Shown here in pieces: positions 46,440 to 58,050 of a stretch of DNA of 64,000 nt. The notes below the pieces were generated by a model. It searched no databases. It had not been told where the DNA came from and saw only the letters and a list, made by a program, of their open reading frames with translations. The stretch is from Isoetes taiwanensis. Taxonomy: Eukaryota > Streptophyta > Lycopodiopsida > Isoetales > Isoetaceae. A program made the translations under genes and the position numbers. The stretch is taken from contig JAJEKV010000051.1 of NCBI GenBank assembly GCA_021234155.1, positions 5,088,698-5,152,697 of the forward strand, written 5' to 3'. Numbering within the stretch: position 1 is the first letter of the stretch; each line of letters opens with the position of its first letter.

Positions 46440-47785
46440 GTGCTAGGTAACCGGCCGGATCGAGGGGTTTCCGGCGGCGCCGCCTGCCGGTTTACCAGCC
46501 GGGAACCCCGAGATCCGGCCGGCTACCAAACGTAAGCCGGCAGGTAATAGAAATTCCGTTAACCCTATCCAAAATTTTTTCCGGCCGGCTTTTTTTTTCT
46601 CTTCTCCTCTGGCGATGGCGGATGCCGGAGCCTTTGGCGATGGCGCTTCCGTCGTCCGTTGAGGCGCTGCACTCCATTTTTCGATTTTAAGGTTGTGCCG
46701 TGATGAGTTCTGCTAGTTCTTTTTTTAGATTTTGTGTTGTTATGTGTATTTTAACATTGTTCTTTATCTTTTGCAGGTTCTGGCGTTCTTGCAGAGGATT
46801 CCAAGTGTGCACGTTCTTTGTGATTTGTTGAGTCTGAAGATTGGATCTGTTACTTTGGCGAGTCTGGAGTTCTAAAGGTTTACTAAAGCTTTACTTTGGC
46901 AGGTTTGGTGTTCTCCGCCGCTCGTGGCGGCGCCGCCAGCCGGTTCCCACCTGGAAGCCACCGATTGGTGGAACGTTCCCAAACGTAAGCCACGTGTACC
47001 CGTGGTTTCCGGAAATTTGTCCATGTCAGCAACAACCATGTGAGCATTCCGGCGGCTCAGCAGTGATGGCCGCCAATGCAAGAACCATTGCAAGAATCTG
47101 CAACCATTGCAAGAACCATCTGCAAGAATGCGCTCAGAAGTCGCGGCGGGCGACTTCGATTGATGGCGGCGATGATGCTTTCTGCAGTGATGGCAAGCGA
47201 GGAGCGCGGCGGCCCCGCGAACAAAACCCCGCCTAAGCATGTTCTTGGGATCTGTAGAAGGAAGAAAGAAGATGAAGCAGAAGGATTGGGTCTACGCCAT
47301 TAGGAAGGATGCCGGATCTGCGATGAAGAAGCTGGGATGTCGCTCTGCCATAACTTGTCGCCATAGTCGCTGCCATCGGTTGAAGCTTCTTGCCATAGCC
47401 ATTGAAGAGTCCGCCATAGCTAATGCTGCTCGTAGACTAGGTTTGAGCGGCCTGAGCGGCGCCGCTTAGAATAGGTAAACGAATATGTTTCCTGAAATAA
47501 AAAATACAAGAAAAAATGCGGAAACCACGGGGTACTCGTGGTTTACGTTATAGCAATGTCATAAGAAATGTTATAAGAAGGTAGGTTAAATGCTGTAAGA
47601 AGTAAATGGCGGTGCTCTAAGCGGCGCCGCCACGAAACTGGAAACCCAAAAAATACCTAAAATGAACAAATGCTCAAAAATCCAGGAATTTGCGGCGCCG
47701 CCAAGAAACTGGAAACCCAAAAAATACCTAAAATGAACAAATGCTCAAAAATCCAGGAATTTCCATTACCTGGCGGTTTACAGGT
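46440..47785. mobile_element. GC-rich inverted-repeat (foldback/MULE-like) element
   Basis: Several inverted pairs are nested here. CCGGCCGGATCGAGGGG (46451) pairs with its near complement ending at about 46523. GTAAGCCGGCAGGTAATAGA (46531) pairs with 47762-47781, read backwards as GTAAACCGCCAGGTAATGGA. AAACGTAAGCCACGTGTACC (about 46980) pairs with about 47530-47550. A 69-72 bp unit with GAAACTGGAAACCC occurs twice at 47622-47762. GCGGCGCCGC recurs. The interior has GC-rich open frames on both strands with no known domain. It is probably a non-autonomous DNA element. Exact ends and the target copy are not resolved. Confidence 0.6.
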
Positions 47786-49916
47786 ATATAACTAGAAAAA
47801 GTGCCCAGCCTAAAATACGGTTGAAAATATGTAGATGGGCATATAATATGGTCGTTTGTTATAAACTAAAGTTCGAAATTGTCTTCATAAACATCTAAAA
47901 ACGCATGCCCGACGATGTCAGACGTTTCTCCTTGATGTACCTGATGTGTTTAGTATAATTAGATTTTGCAGCTGAAACATAATATTGTAGATATAGGTTT
48001 TATCTTTGTCTTGGGTATGCCCCATGTTGACGCCCACAGGGGTCAACATAGTTCTTGTTGCAATTGTTATTATCTGCTCATAACACATCAGTCTATATGT
48101 GTAACAGCATTCACAAACTTCCATTCCGGGGTAAAACAGTGGCTTTTCAAGGTTCAAGATGCAATAGATGTTCCCAAACTTGCTGCCCATATTGAAGCAA
48201 TCAACAAATCTGCTAATGTTATTGAACACCAACAGGAGTTGTGAACATATTGAAAATGTGAACAGATTGGTTTTGATACGAGGTCAGTTGTGCTGAGGAT
48301 ACGCCAAGTTGAACGTTGCAGGGATGCCAAGTTGAGGTAACTATGTAGTCACAATTTGGAGTTAGCAATGGGTAATAAAAAATGAGGTTGTAGATTTACT
48401 TATTGATCCATGTTGAATAGATTCCCTTGATTTTTCCTCCATTGGTCATGTTTATTTTGCCTTGACATTTCATAGCCTCTCCTTGCCAAATTCCCAAGTA
48501 TGCCGTTAAATGGAATTGCTGAATGCAGCATATCCTTGCCGCTCAAATTCTTGTTTTCTACTCTATCAAAACCTTGCCTAGACTGCTTTAGCATGAGTGC
48601 ACAATGATCATATGAATCTGTACCTTGTCCATTTTTATCAATCATGTGCCCACTCCGAAAAAAGGAAAAATAAATTGAGATACTATGACCTTTGGCCAGT
48701 GCAAACATTTTGGGGCACAGTCTCTGTTCATTTCAAATGTATCGCTATCCAATGGCCAGTGCAAACATTTTGGGGCACAGTCTCTCTGTTCATTTCAAAT
48801 GTATCGCTATCCAATGGGCCTATCCCCCTCAAAACGCTTAATGGGCAAACGTTATGATCTGGCCAAGGACAACATGGGGCAAGCATCATTTCATTTCAAA
48901 AGACATATATATCTGAGACAGTCCCGTATCTTCTCAAAAAAAGAACATTTGAGAAGCAATATTTCCCATATCCTATTGTTTAAATTTGGATTTTCCGGTT
49001 TGGAGGAAAACTTTTTGGATTTTTCTTTAAGCCAGATTTACTAAGATTTTGAGATTTTATTGGGGAATTTAGATGCCGGAAAAAAATCCCGATTTCTAAA
49101 AATCGAACATGCATTTTTTTCTATGATTTCTAAATTTTCCTTATCCATTCTAACCCTTCAGCATTGCAGCTGTCGAAGCGTGCATGCTAGCCATAAGGAT
49201 TGGCATGCTTTTATATTTTGCATTCGGTTTTTTTCTTCAGGTGGGAGATCCGATTGCGTCGCCATGTTTTTGACCTTCATCAAACCTCAGATGTGCTGAG
49301 GCGATTGCATGGATTTGCTCCTTCCCACTGATATGCCGTTGCCAGGTTCTTCCTTTTCTTTATCTTATATTTTCTTCATCTCAATTAGGTGCACTTGATT
49401 TGTTGAAGACGCACTCTGAATCGGCTCTATGCAGGTGTGCAGTGACTTGATTTTGTGCAGGTGAGCGTAGAGGATCTGAAGAGAAGCATAATCATGATTA
49501 GGGCAGTGCCCGAAACTAAGGTGTTGTGGATTTTGGCCCAATCTCGGCATGCAGGGCAGGCCACGAACAATATTTCCTTGCAAGTTTTGGCCAATCTACA
49601 TTTCAAAACTTCTATCTTCATTTAAGTCTGCAGTGGTAAGTCATCATCCCCAAGGTTTTGGCTTTCCATGTCAATCGTGGTAGCTTCTCATTATCTGATG
49701 GAAAGGAGCTCTGTACAACCAAGTCTTATGGGGATCCCAAATGTGCATTCTTCTGTCCATTTTAAAAACAATGCCAGGGTTTCTAACTCTAGAAGAACAG
49801 ATTTAGGATGGACCACATGACTTTATGATTTAGATCTTTTTTCGCTATCACACAACATGATTTCGTTTTCTGTATAAGATTATCAACCATACCATCCGAG
49901 TGGTCATATTATAGTT
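47786..49916. other. no recognised gene; short tandem repeat
   Basis: A 60-bp unit with TGGCCAGTGCAAACATTTTG is present twice (48693-48752 and 48753-48816). A plus-strand frame ending at 48244 has a plausible exon-like end (KQWLFKVQDAIDVPKLAAHI), but I recognise no family. Confidence 0.4.
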
Positions 49917-50393
49917 CTATATATGGAATCAAAATCCATTGTTATTTCTTGAGAGCACTTACTATTGGCTCCTTCATGCATGCAGGATAGCAATGCAGCA
50001 ATCTTGAAACCGTGAACTCTGACCATTTAAACAAAGGGGTGTGCCTACTCATAACTTCCACAGGTGAGTCCCTTTCCAAGACTGTCTTTTCAAGTTCATG
50101 TCTACAATTATCAATTTTGTTGTCTTCACCACTGCTCCTTATCCATTAGATCAATGATTAATTCTCTATTATATGTTGCATCTATCCTTCAAGCGCACAT
50201 GAAATGCTATTCATGCACTTCCGAGCTACCCTTCACAGGGTCACCAAAGAAGGTCAATGACTGGAGACTCAGGAACAGTAAACAGGCACTATTTGGTTGC
50301 TTCAAAAATGTCCATACTCCATTCTTGATAGGGACTTTGCATTTTCTCATGGATTTCATGTGCTCTATGTCTTATGAATTTTGTTGACTTTCC
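49917..50393 (+). repeat. segmental duplication, copy 1
   Basis: Shares CTATATATGGAATC, GCATGCAGGATA(G/C)CAATGCAGC, CCACAGGTGAGTCCCTTTCC and later blocks with 51290-51822. It lacks about 60 bp that the second copy has just before the CCACAG|GTGAGT donor-like site. Confidence 0.75.
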
Positions 50394-51289
50394 CAGTTCC
50401 ATAATTATAATTAGCTTCACTATGGATTTCCTAAGCACTCTTTTCGAGAATAAACTCTCTGCCCAGGTAATGCAAGACATTGTTGGCACAGAACTAATAT
50501 AATATCGTTCCAGTTTGTAGCATGAAAGCCGAGTTCAAAATTTTCTCTCTTTCAACACCTTATGTAGCAGCAGATTTGGGCATAAGACTTGGTTGTACAG
50601 AACACCTTATCCATCAGATTAATGATTAAGTTCTCTATTACATGATTTGAATTCGGCCTTCAAGCACTTAGAAAGCCATGACACTAGGCTGTGCTTACCA
50701 TGTGTAGCTAGCTATAAATATATGCAACATGTGAGTATGTGCAGGTTATCTACTGTTTAAATTTCTGTCTGTTGCTTCTAATTTGGCAGGAAGAGCAGCA
50801 TGCATGGGCTTAGATTTCTGCAGCTTTTTGTAAATTTGGAGGATGACTAGGCACAATGAACTATTCAGCACTAGGCAAATTGATATTGCTCATCTTTAAG
50901 CGGTTTACCAATGTGAAGCGCATTATAGGTTCTATTTGTCTTATGTTTACCAAATTTAATTTCGGATGAACCCATCATAGGCTAAGTCTAATGGCGATGA
51001 GTTATTAGAGTTGATGGCTATGGAGGTCCTCAGCACTCTTTATGAGAATAAAGTCTCTGACCCAGCTCATGTAACACAATGCCTCGGACCTATACATTCC
51101 CTATCGTGCTGCTACTGCTTCCTATCCATTCGCCATCGAAATCCACATTTGTGTATGTTTTGAATATGGATTTCTGTCTCACTGATATTGTAAATATATT
51201 GTGAATATTCTTTGTATACATTGTCAGTAGTATTTGTACTTCGTAATCAACTTGATTGCGAAGATGATTTGAGTTGTCTTATTGTAATT
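50394..51289. other. spacer between the two duplication copies
   Basis: A third, weaker match to the duplicated block is visible at 50510-50720 (CTTGGTTGTACAGA, CTTCAAGCACTTAGA). No gene is recognised. Confidence 0.4.
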
Positions 51290-51822
51290 CTATATATGGA
51301 ATCCAAATCCATTGTTATTTCTCAAGCACTTAATATTGGCTCCTCCATGCATGCAGGATACCAATGCAGCAAGCTTGAAATTGTGAACTCTGCCCATTTA
51401 AACGAATTGAAACAACTTCTTGATAAAGAACATGCAATTCCGCAGGAGGTGTCGCATGCAAGAGGTGTGGCTACTCATAACTGCCACAGGTGAGTCCCTT
51501 TCCAAGACTGTCTTTTCAAGTTCATGTCTACAATTATCAGTTGTGTTGTCTTCACCACTACTCCTTATCCATTAGATCAATGATTAAATTCTCTATTATA
51601 TGAATTTGTATTTGGCCTCCAAGCACTTAGAGAAATCCACGATGGTTGGCTGTGCCTACCATGTTTGCATCTATCCTTCGAGAGCACATGAAATGCTATT
51701 GATGCACTTCTTCAAAAATGTCCACACTCCATTTTTGCTAGAGACTTCAGATTTTTTCAAGACATGCATTTCATATGCTCTATGTCTGCATGTCTACAAT
51801 TTTGAATTTTGTTGACTTTGCC
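51290..51822 (+). repeat. segmental duplication, copy 2, with exon-like core
   Basis: Second copy of 49917-50393. At 51357-51490 it has the shape of an exon: a GCATGCAG acceptor, an open frame with KLEIVNSAHLNELKQLLDKE, then CCACAG|GTGAGT. The product is not recognised and no neighbouring exons were found. Confidence 0.55.
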
Positions 51823-53499
51823 TTCCATCGAGAATAAACTCTATGCCCAGGTGATGCAACACATTGGGGCCCCAGTTTGTGGCATGAAGGGTTCAGAATT
51901 TTCTCTATTATAGCACCTTCCCATAAGACTTGGTTGTACAGAGCTCCTTATCAATCATACCTCGCAGCAAGCTTACACTGTATTAGTCTTCTTACAATAG
52001 TCACGGTGCATTTGATCAAATATGCCTGACATTCTTTTAGTGTGCAACTTGCACTTTGTACATCTGAAGATTCTTCCATGGCAATGAAGCATTCAGGCCC
52101 AAGATGTGTCAGCATTTCAAGGATCTGAAGATTCAATGGCAATGAAGCATTCAGGCCCAAGATGTATCAGCATTTCAGCATTTCTGTTATCTCCTAAGCT
52201 TTAAGAAAGATATGAGTTTCTAGAATTTCAATCTGTCCAATCTAGATGACCTATTGGTACCTCATTTGGTGGAATCAACTATCAAATTGTTGTGCTGAAG
52301 TTTTTCATAGCAAGTCTTCACCTATGTTTTCATATTAGCCATGCAACAAACTCTCAACAATCTTGCACAACGTTAATCTCCTTACAATATTCCATTGCAA
52401 GGGGGCATTTAAGCTTGGTGAAAAGCGTTGCCTGACATTATTGTTTTATTGTGCAAACTTGCGAGAATTTCATACCACTTTAGTTGCAAAAAAGTGTTTA
52501 CGTGGGTATCTTTGAAACATCTAATATTTGAACTATTAGACATTTATTGATTTATTACATGTATATGATGGAATCTTTGAGCGGCTAGGAATGTGTTGCA
52601 CGGTTCCTCATGAAAAGAGACCCCGATTTATATTGTTAAGTTTTATATTTTAGGTTTCGTTATTCTAGAAGATTAAGACCTACATTCCATTCGTACGTTC
52701 AATCATGTATAATTACGTTTGTATGGATAACATTATGGGTCAGAAGTCCTCATCTTTGTCCATATAAGGCTTGAGATTCCTTGGTATAATATGAATATAT
52801 GTCTCTTTATTATTAAGGATGTAATGATTCTAGATAAGATTTATGGGCCATAACTCATCTTTGTCCATGTTCTCAACAATAAGGCTTGAGATTCTTTGCT
52901 ATAGTATGAACATATGTCTCTTTATTTATCCTCTTCCCATTTTGCACCCTTGACTATTGAACTGGAAATGGTACATTGATATGTCTAAAACTTCCAACAA
53001 GAACCAAGATTTGCATAAACCATTCGAAACGAAAAAAATGAATTGAAGCCTTCTTCCTTGATCTCACATGCAATTACCACATACTCCAAGATTACCAACA
53101 ATGGCTAAAGCCCATATTTGCAAATAAGTTTTCTATTTTAGTTTTCATTGTGTTTGGAGCACATAATAATTTAGTGAACGATCATAATCATTATATTTTA
53201 AATAGGAAAAATTCTAATTATACCCCTCAAGTTTGCAAAAATTCCAAAAATGCCCTCCAAATGAAGGGCATTTTTGGAAAATTGGTAATAGAGACCACTT
53301 TGCCTAAGGTTGTCGTGATGAAGTCAATGATCCTGATTAACCACTCTTTTCTATACAACTTCATATTCCATACAACTTTTAGAAGTTGCAACATCTAATA
53401 TTAATATTAATACCACTTTTGCCAAATCAATTTCACATCATCTACTTTCTTGGATTTCTCTATTCGCCATCTTTCAAACTTTGCAAGGTGTTAAAGAAT
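51823..53499. other. no recognised gene; small palindrome
   Basis: Repeated GGCAATGAAGCATTCAGGCC occurs at about 52080 and 52138. At 53245-53285, CCAAAAATGCCCT and AGGGCATTTTTGG form a hairpin around CCAAATGA, similar to the arms of the MITE at 30901. This stretch may be the body of the Helitron that ends at 53536. Confidence 0.4.
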
Positions 53500-53505
53500 G
53501 TATAT

Positions 53506-53536
53506 ATGCCCGGCAACGCCGGGCACCCATTACTAG
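53506..53536 (+). mobile_element. Helitron 3' terminus
   Basis: GCCCGGC (53508-53514), loop AAC, GCCGGGC (53518-53524) form a perfect 7-bp hairpin, followed 8 bp later by CTAG (53533-53536) and then T. A short GC hairpin, a brief spacer, CTRR and insertion before T is the defining 3' end of Helitrons. The 5' TC end and any Rep/helicase gene were not found, so it is non-autonomous or truncated. Confidence 0.75.
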
Positions 53537-53692
53537 TTTCCCTTATTTTCCAATTTTTTCCTTCCCAAGGTCACCTCTCGAAATAATTTCTCCCTTAGCC
53601 TTGTCTTCCTAGTCTATTGGCCTATGTTTTTTTTCCTTAGTTTTTTTTCCCTACTCTATTGGCATGGATCGTGAGTGAACTATAACCTAATC
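53537..53692. other. spacer between Helitron end and gypsy LTR
   Basis: T-rich, non-coding. Confidence 0.4.
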
Positions 53693-53702
53693 TGTTGCTG
53701 AA

Positions 53703-55198
53703 ACCAAATATGGAAAAAACGACCACAATGGCATGCCCGAGGCTTGATGCGGTGATTTCCAGCGGTGGAGGAAGATTGGAGATGCTTGCGGCACCGTTTC
53801 CTATGATTCTGGCGATGCCCAAGGCTTGGAAGATCAAAAACGAAATAGGCATCAATAGATGCACGGCTCCAGGAAGAAAACGATCCAGTGAGTGCAGTCA
53901 TTGTTTAAAATAAGTTCAATTTTATTCTTTGTGCAAATAATAGATTCTGAGCTGATATATGGAACGATCAGGTCATTGGGAAATCATGCATTGCATAGTT
54001 AAGGGAGATCATTGAATTTGGTGAAATTGGAGACATTATTTGGAGCAATTATGTTATGATCAGGAGAGCTACAGATTATGGCTGTGTAACAGACTTAACT
54101 TGCTATGTTATTTGGTACAAATGAGAATTTAAACAGTTGAATCTAAGCAGGTGGATATCAAGGAAGAGCATAGCATATGCATACATGTTATTCAGCGGGA
54201 TGCAATATTGAATATGAATATGTCAAAATGATTTGACACAGTTGTATTTAAGGCAGTGCAGCTACAGATTTGTTGGAATGCAATTCGAACATAGCATTGC
54301 TAGATTTATCTGAACATCTATTATTGTGAGATGACCATAAATGAATAAGAAAAGCCCTGCTCTGGTTTGGAAAGTTGCTTATATTGTAGCCTTGTTTTGA
54401 TTGTATTTTACTTTTAGTGAAGTAAGAGAAAGGAAGCTTGTTGTGCTTGTTGTGCTGTGAGTAAATCTTCTCAAGAGAAATAGATAAATCTATGGTAGAA
54501 GATTGCCATAAGAAACAAGAGTTTGCTTTAATTGCGTTACTGTATGCACGCTATAAACTATAAATTCCGGCATTTTTACACAGGCTGATTTAACAGTAGT
54601 ACATAAGTATTTGTATGCACAGGTTTATTGCTGTGTTGATCTGGAATTAAACGTATTTGCTAATGTATTAGTTCCAGACTCTACAGTTGATGCATTGCAA
54701 ATCCAAGTAAGAAGTGATCGCTTTAATCGTAAGGCTGTGGCACGCTATAAACTATAAGTTCTGGCCGCACAGGTTGGGCAGTAAGATAAATGACTGTATT
54801 ACTTAAGTCTTTGCATACACAAACCTATTGCTGTTTTTCTCATCTGGATATAGACATGTCTACTTCTGCTTCAGTTACATACATCATATTTGTAGGTTCT
54901 GGCATGTATATACAGGTTGGGCAATAAAATAGTTGACAGTATTACCTAAGTCCTTGCATGCATAGACTTATTGCTGATTTATCATCTGGATATATATACA
55001 GGTTGGGCAATAAAATAGTTGACAGTATTACCTAAGTCCTTGCATGCATAGACTTATTGCTGATTTATCATCTGGATATAAACGTATTTGTATTTGCTAC
55101 TGCTTCAGTTCACATACTATCTTATTTGACGTTAAACGTATTGTGATCTAAACTAAAATTGTCTAGATTGTTGGTGTACTGCTCCACATACATCAACA
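53703..55198 (+). repeat. gypsy 5' LTR
   Basis: About 1.5 kb and non-coding. Near its end, a unit with CAGGTTGGGCAATAAAATAG and TTGCTGATTTATCATCTGG is repeated twice exactly (54914-55085). Two older diverged copies lie before it. Confidence 0.85.
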
Positions 55199-55647
55199 TC
55201 TTTTGGCACTCCTGGTGGGACCTTAGCAGTGGAGCTGCCCTATAAGGATCCCATGGACAAAGAAGGCGAGTCAGAAGGGTCTGTGCAAATGGCAGACCAG
55301 CGTTACCAGACAATAAGATTTATACTGCTCAACACCTGACTCATGAATGGGAAAATGAGAGAGAAGGAGAAATATATGCTGTACAAAGTGATAAGAAAGA
55401 AAAGAAAGTTCGATTTGAAGAGGAAATCAAGAAGGAGGTAGCAAAGGCTACTGATAGACTTGAAACTTGAAACGGGCATGCAGGCATTACTAGAAATATC
55501 AAAACAGCTTACTGAAGCTCTAAAAGTGCAAGCAGCAAATGCTACAATCAATACGTGCACTTTTTGCCAAAGGTTGGGGCATACAGAAGCTACATGTTTT
55601 GCAAGGCCTTGTCCAAAGTGTAATATAAGAGGCCATTATGGAAAAGA
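55199..55647 (+). pseudogene. gypsy gag remnant with zinc knuckles
   Basis: The primer site is at 55204. A charged segment follows (KKEKKVRFEEEIKKEVAKA), then CTFCQRLGHTEATC and CPKCNIRGHYGKEC, two CCHC knuckles (55555-55650). A third, CTFCKEIGHTEEKC, lies in another frame from 55657, so a frameshift separates gag from the downstream reading frame. The capsid part of gag is missing between primer site and knuckles. Confidence 0.75.
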
Positions 55648-57705
55648 ATGTCCGGTTGTACATTTTGCAAAGAAATAGGACATACGGAAGAAAAGTGCAG
55701 GGTCAAACAATATTTGTCTAGGCAGGACATATTAAAAAACAAAGGTACAAGCACGAGTTCAAATGCAAACATCAATCTGATAGAACAGAATGTGGAGAAT
55801 GTAGCGCTTGAACAGGAGGACGAAGTCTTGAATGTGGTTACAAGACAACAAAGCCGTGCTCAACATCTTGAACTGCCAAGCGGTGAAGTGACAAAAAGCC
55901 AGCACGTGCAATCAGGAAACACAGTTGTACCAGTAGCAAAACATGCAAAAACTTCGCTTAAAAGTAGCCCGAAAATGGCTGATTCTGCTACAGAGGCTGC
56001 TTTAGGCCACTTGAGGAATAATCTACCCATTGCACCTAAGAAAACAGAAGAAACAGAAGGCCCACAAGATTTGGAAAGATTATTAAGGGGCTCAAGTGTA
56101 CGGATGGATCTGCTAACCTTGCTAAAAGTTGCCCCTTCATACAAACAGAAATTAATGGACTTAATGGAGCAAAATGGCGAGAGCTGTGTAAACAATATGG
56201 AGAATGATGATGAGGAATGTTTAGTGAACGCTATAATAGTGAATGAAGCTGCCGTAGACCCTGGTATTTTTGAATGTGGAGCTACAGTGCAAGGGAAGCA
56301 ATTGGAAAGAGTATTTGTTGATGGAGGATCTGGTTCTAATGTCATGCCGCATAATGTAATGATGCAACTTGGACTTAATGTGAATAAGTCCACTATGCAG
56401 ATACTTCGAACCTTTTCTGGTCATAAAGTGCGCCCCATTGGGATTGTAACAGATGTGCCAGTGATAGTTGAGGACATAACGGTAGTGGCAAATTTTGTTG
56501 TCGTACCATCTTACGATGATCCAAGTAAGCCCACGAGCTATGATCTGTTATTGGGAAGACGATGGATGAAATCAGTTGATGCTAGGCCAGTATGGGGCGG
56601 AGGTTATTGTAGTATCACCAATGGCATGAAATTATCGTATATCTATAACAGTGAGGGGAAAAGGAGAAACGATGAGGAGAAGAATGAGGAAGCATTTCTT
56701 ATAGAAACAGAGGACCTGCTGGTAGATGAAGGGATGGGACAATTTGTTATCAATGCTGAGGTGACTCCAACGATCACATCCAATGACATTAATAATTACT
56801 TACTAGTAAAGCAGGAAACAATAGTACAGGAAGATGGGGGCGAAAAATCTGCGTATCTATGGTTTGATGGGGGCATCTCAAGGAAGTTGCAGTTAGCTAG
56901 CACGGGAGTTGTGCTTAAAAATAGCAAGATGGAAGTGCTTGCAGAAAGGGGAGAGATCATACATGGTTGCACGTCCAATGCAGCAGAATATAAAGCGTTA
57001 TTGGCAGGTTTGGTAATGGCACAAGAACATAACATCACGCATCTCCATATTAGAGGTGATTCACAACTTGTTTGTAGTCAAATCCTCGGGGATTATAGAG
57101 TTAGAAATGAATATCTACTTCAGTTGTGGAATGAAGCGCATGCTAAATTGGCAAAATTTATGTTCTGGGAGATACGTCATGTGCCCCGTGAACAAAATTC
57201 GGAGGCTGACGCGTTATGCAAGAATACCTTACTTAATTATCTTTGCGAAGGGGCAGTTGAAGAGGAAGATATAGAAGTAGAAGATTTAGAGAAATTGCAT
57301 CCAATATTGGTGGTCGACATTGCAAGGGAAGCACATACTTGTGATATCACTATTGTGAAGAATGGTCAAGAAAGGAAATTGGCTTTAGGGACCTTAGTCA
57401 ATGAACAGGAAAAAGGCAATCTTGTTCAGTTATTCCAAGAATACTTGGAAGTATTTGCTTATGATTACTCTGAAATGAAAGGTGTATCTAAAGAAACATA
57501 TGAATTTGAAATAAAAGTGAAGCCGGAGGCTAAGCCAGTACCGCAGAAATTACGAAGGATAAATCCAACTTTGCTAATGCTGGTGCAGGAGGAAATTCAG
57601 AAAATGTTGCAAGCAGGACTGATTTATGAAATACAAAATCCACCTTGGGTATCATGCATAGTGCCGGTACTTAAAAAAAAATGGAAAACTGAGAATCTGC
57701 ATTGA
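55648..57705 (+). CDS. gypsy polyprotein: knuckle, protease, RNase H, RT start
   Basis: 685-codon open frame. Residues 1-20 hold a CCHC knuckle. Near residue 225 VFVDGGSGSNVMP is the aspartic protease active site, and LLLGRRWM follows about 80 residues later. At about residues 400-530 is a complete RNase H of the archaeal/plant type: YLWFDGGIS, SNAAEYKALLAGL, HIRGDSQLVCSQI and EADALCK supply the D-E-D-D residues. At about 590-680 is the RT fingers region (ETYEFEIKVKPEAKPVPQKL, AGLIYEIQNPPWVSCIVPV). In plant Tat-type gypsy elements this second RNase H lies after RT; here it precedes it. The frame ends by slippage at an A9 run (57673-57681). Confidence 0.85.
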   Translation: MSGCTFCKEIGHTEEKCRVKQYLSRQDILKNKGTSTSSNANINLIEQNVENVALEQEDEVLNVVTRQQSRAQHLELPSGEVTKSQHVQSGNTVVPVAKHAKTSLKSSPKMADSATEAALGHLRNNLPIAPKKTEETEGPQDLERLLRGSSVRMDLLTLLKVAPSYKQKLMDLMEQNGESCVNNMENDDEECLVNAIIVNEAAVDPGIFECGATVQGKQLERVFVDGGSGSNVMPHNVMMQLGLNVNKSTMQILRTFSGHKVRPIGIVTDVPVIVEDITVVANFVVVPSYDDPSKPTSYDLLLGRRWMKSVDARPVWGGGYCSITNGMKLSYIYNSEGKRRNDEEKNEEAFLIETEDLLVDEGMGQFVINAEVTPTITSNDINNYLLVKQETIVQEDGGEKSAYLWFDGGISRKLQLASTGVVLKNSKMEVLAERGEIIHGCTSNAAEYKALLAGLVMAQEHNITHLHIRGDSQLVCSQILGDYRVRNEYLLQLWNEAHAKLAKFMFWEIRHVPREQNSEADALCKNTLLNYLCEGAVEEEDIEVEDLEKLHPILVVDIAREAHTCDITIVKNGQERKLALGTLVNEQEKGNLVQLFQEYLEVFAYDYSEMKGVSKETYEFEIKVKPEAKPVPQKLRRINPTLLMLVQEEIQKMLQAGLIYEIQNPPWVSCIVPVLKKKWKTENLH

Positions 57706-58048
57706 CTATCAGGAGTTAAACAAGGCCACGCGTAAAGATTGTTATCCATTACCTTTCCTGGAAGATATACTTCATACTGTGGCAGGTCAAGAAGTCTATT
57801 CATTTATGGATGGCTTCTCGGGATTCAATCAGATCTATATTAAGGAAGAGGATCAACCAAAAACTTCCTTTATAACTCCATGGGGCACATATGCAATGAA
57901 GAGGATGCCTTTCGGCCTTAAGAATGCCCCTGCTGCCTTTCAACGAGTTATGTGCAGAATATTCAAGGACATCCCATCAGACTTACTCAGGATATTCTTG
58001 GATGATTTGTGCTTGGCAACTCCTAGGTCTTGGATGATTTGTGCTTGA
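57685..58048 (+). pseudogene. gypsy RT palm, truncated
   Basis: After the A-run frameshift the RT continues: RICIDYQELN, YSFMDGFSGFNQI, MPFGLKNAPAAFQRVM and RIFLDDLCLA, all core RT motifs including the catalytic DD. Coding identity stops there and the frame ends at 58048, three bases before the 3' LTR match. RNase H (RT-linked) and integrase are absent. Confidence 0.85.
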
Positions 58049-58050
58049 AT

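Noticed and set aside
46496-46530. GC-rich hairpin as a transcription terminator
   Set aside because: It is part of a larger set of inverted repeats in a plant nuclear context; bacterial-type termination does not apply.
53680-53913. Overlapping open frames on both strands, repeated at 57940-58261
   Set aside because: They recur because they lie at the start of both gypsy LTRs; no domain is present.
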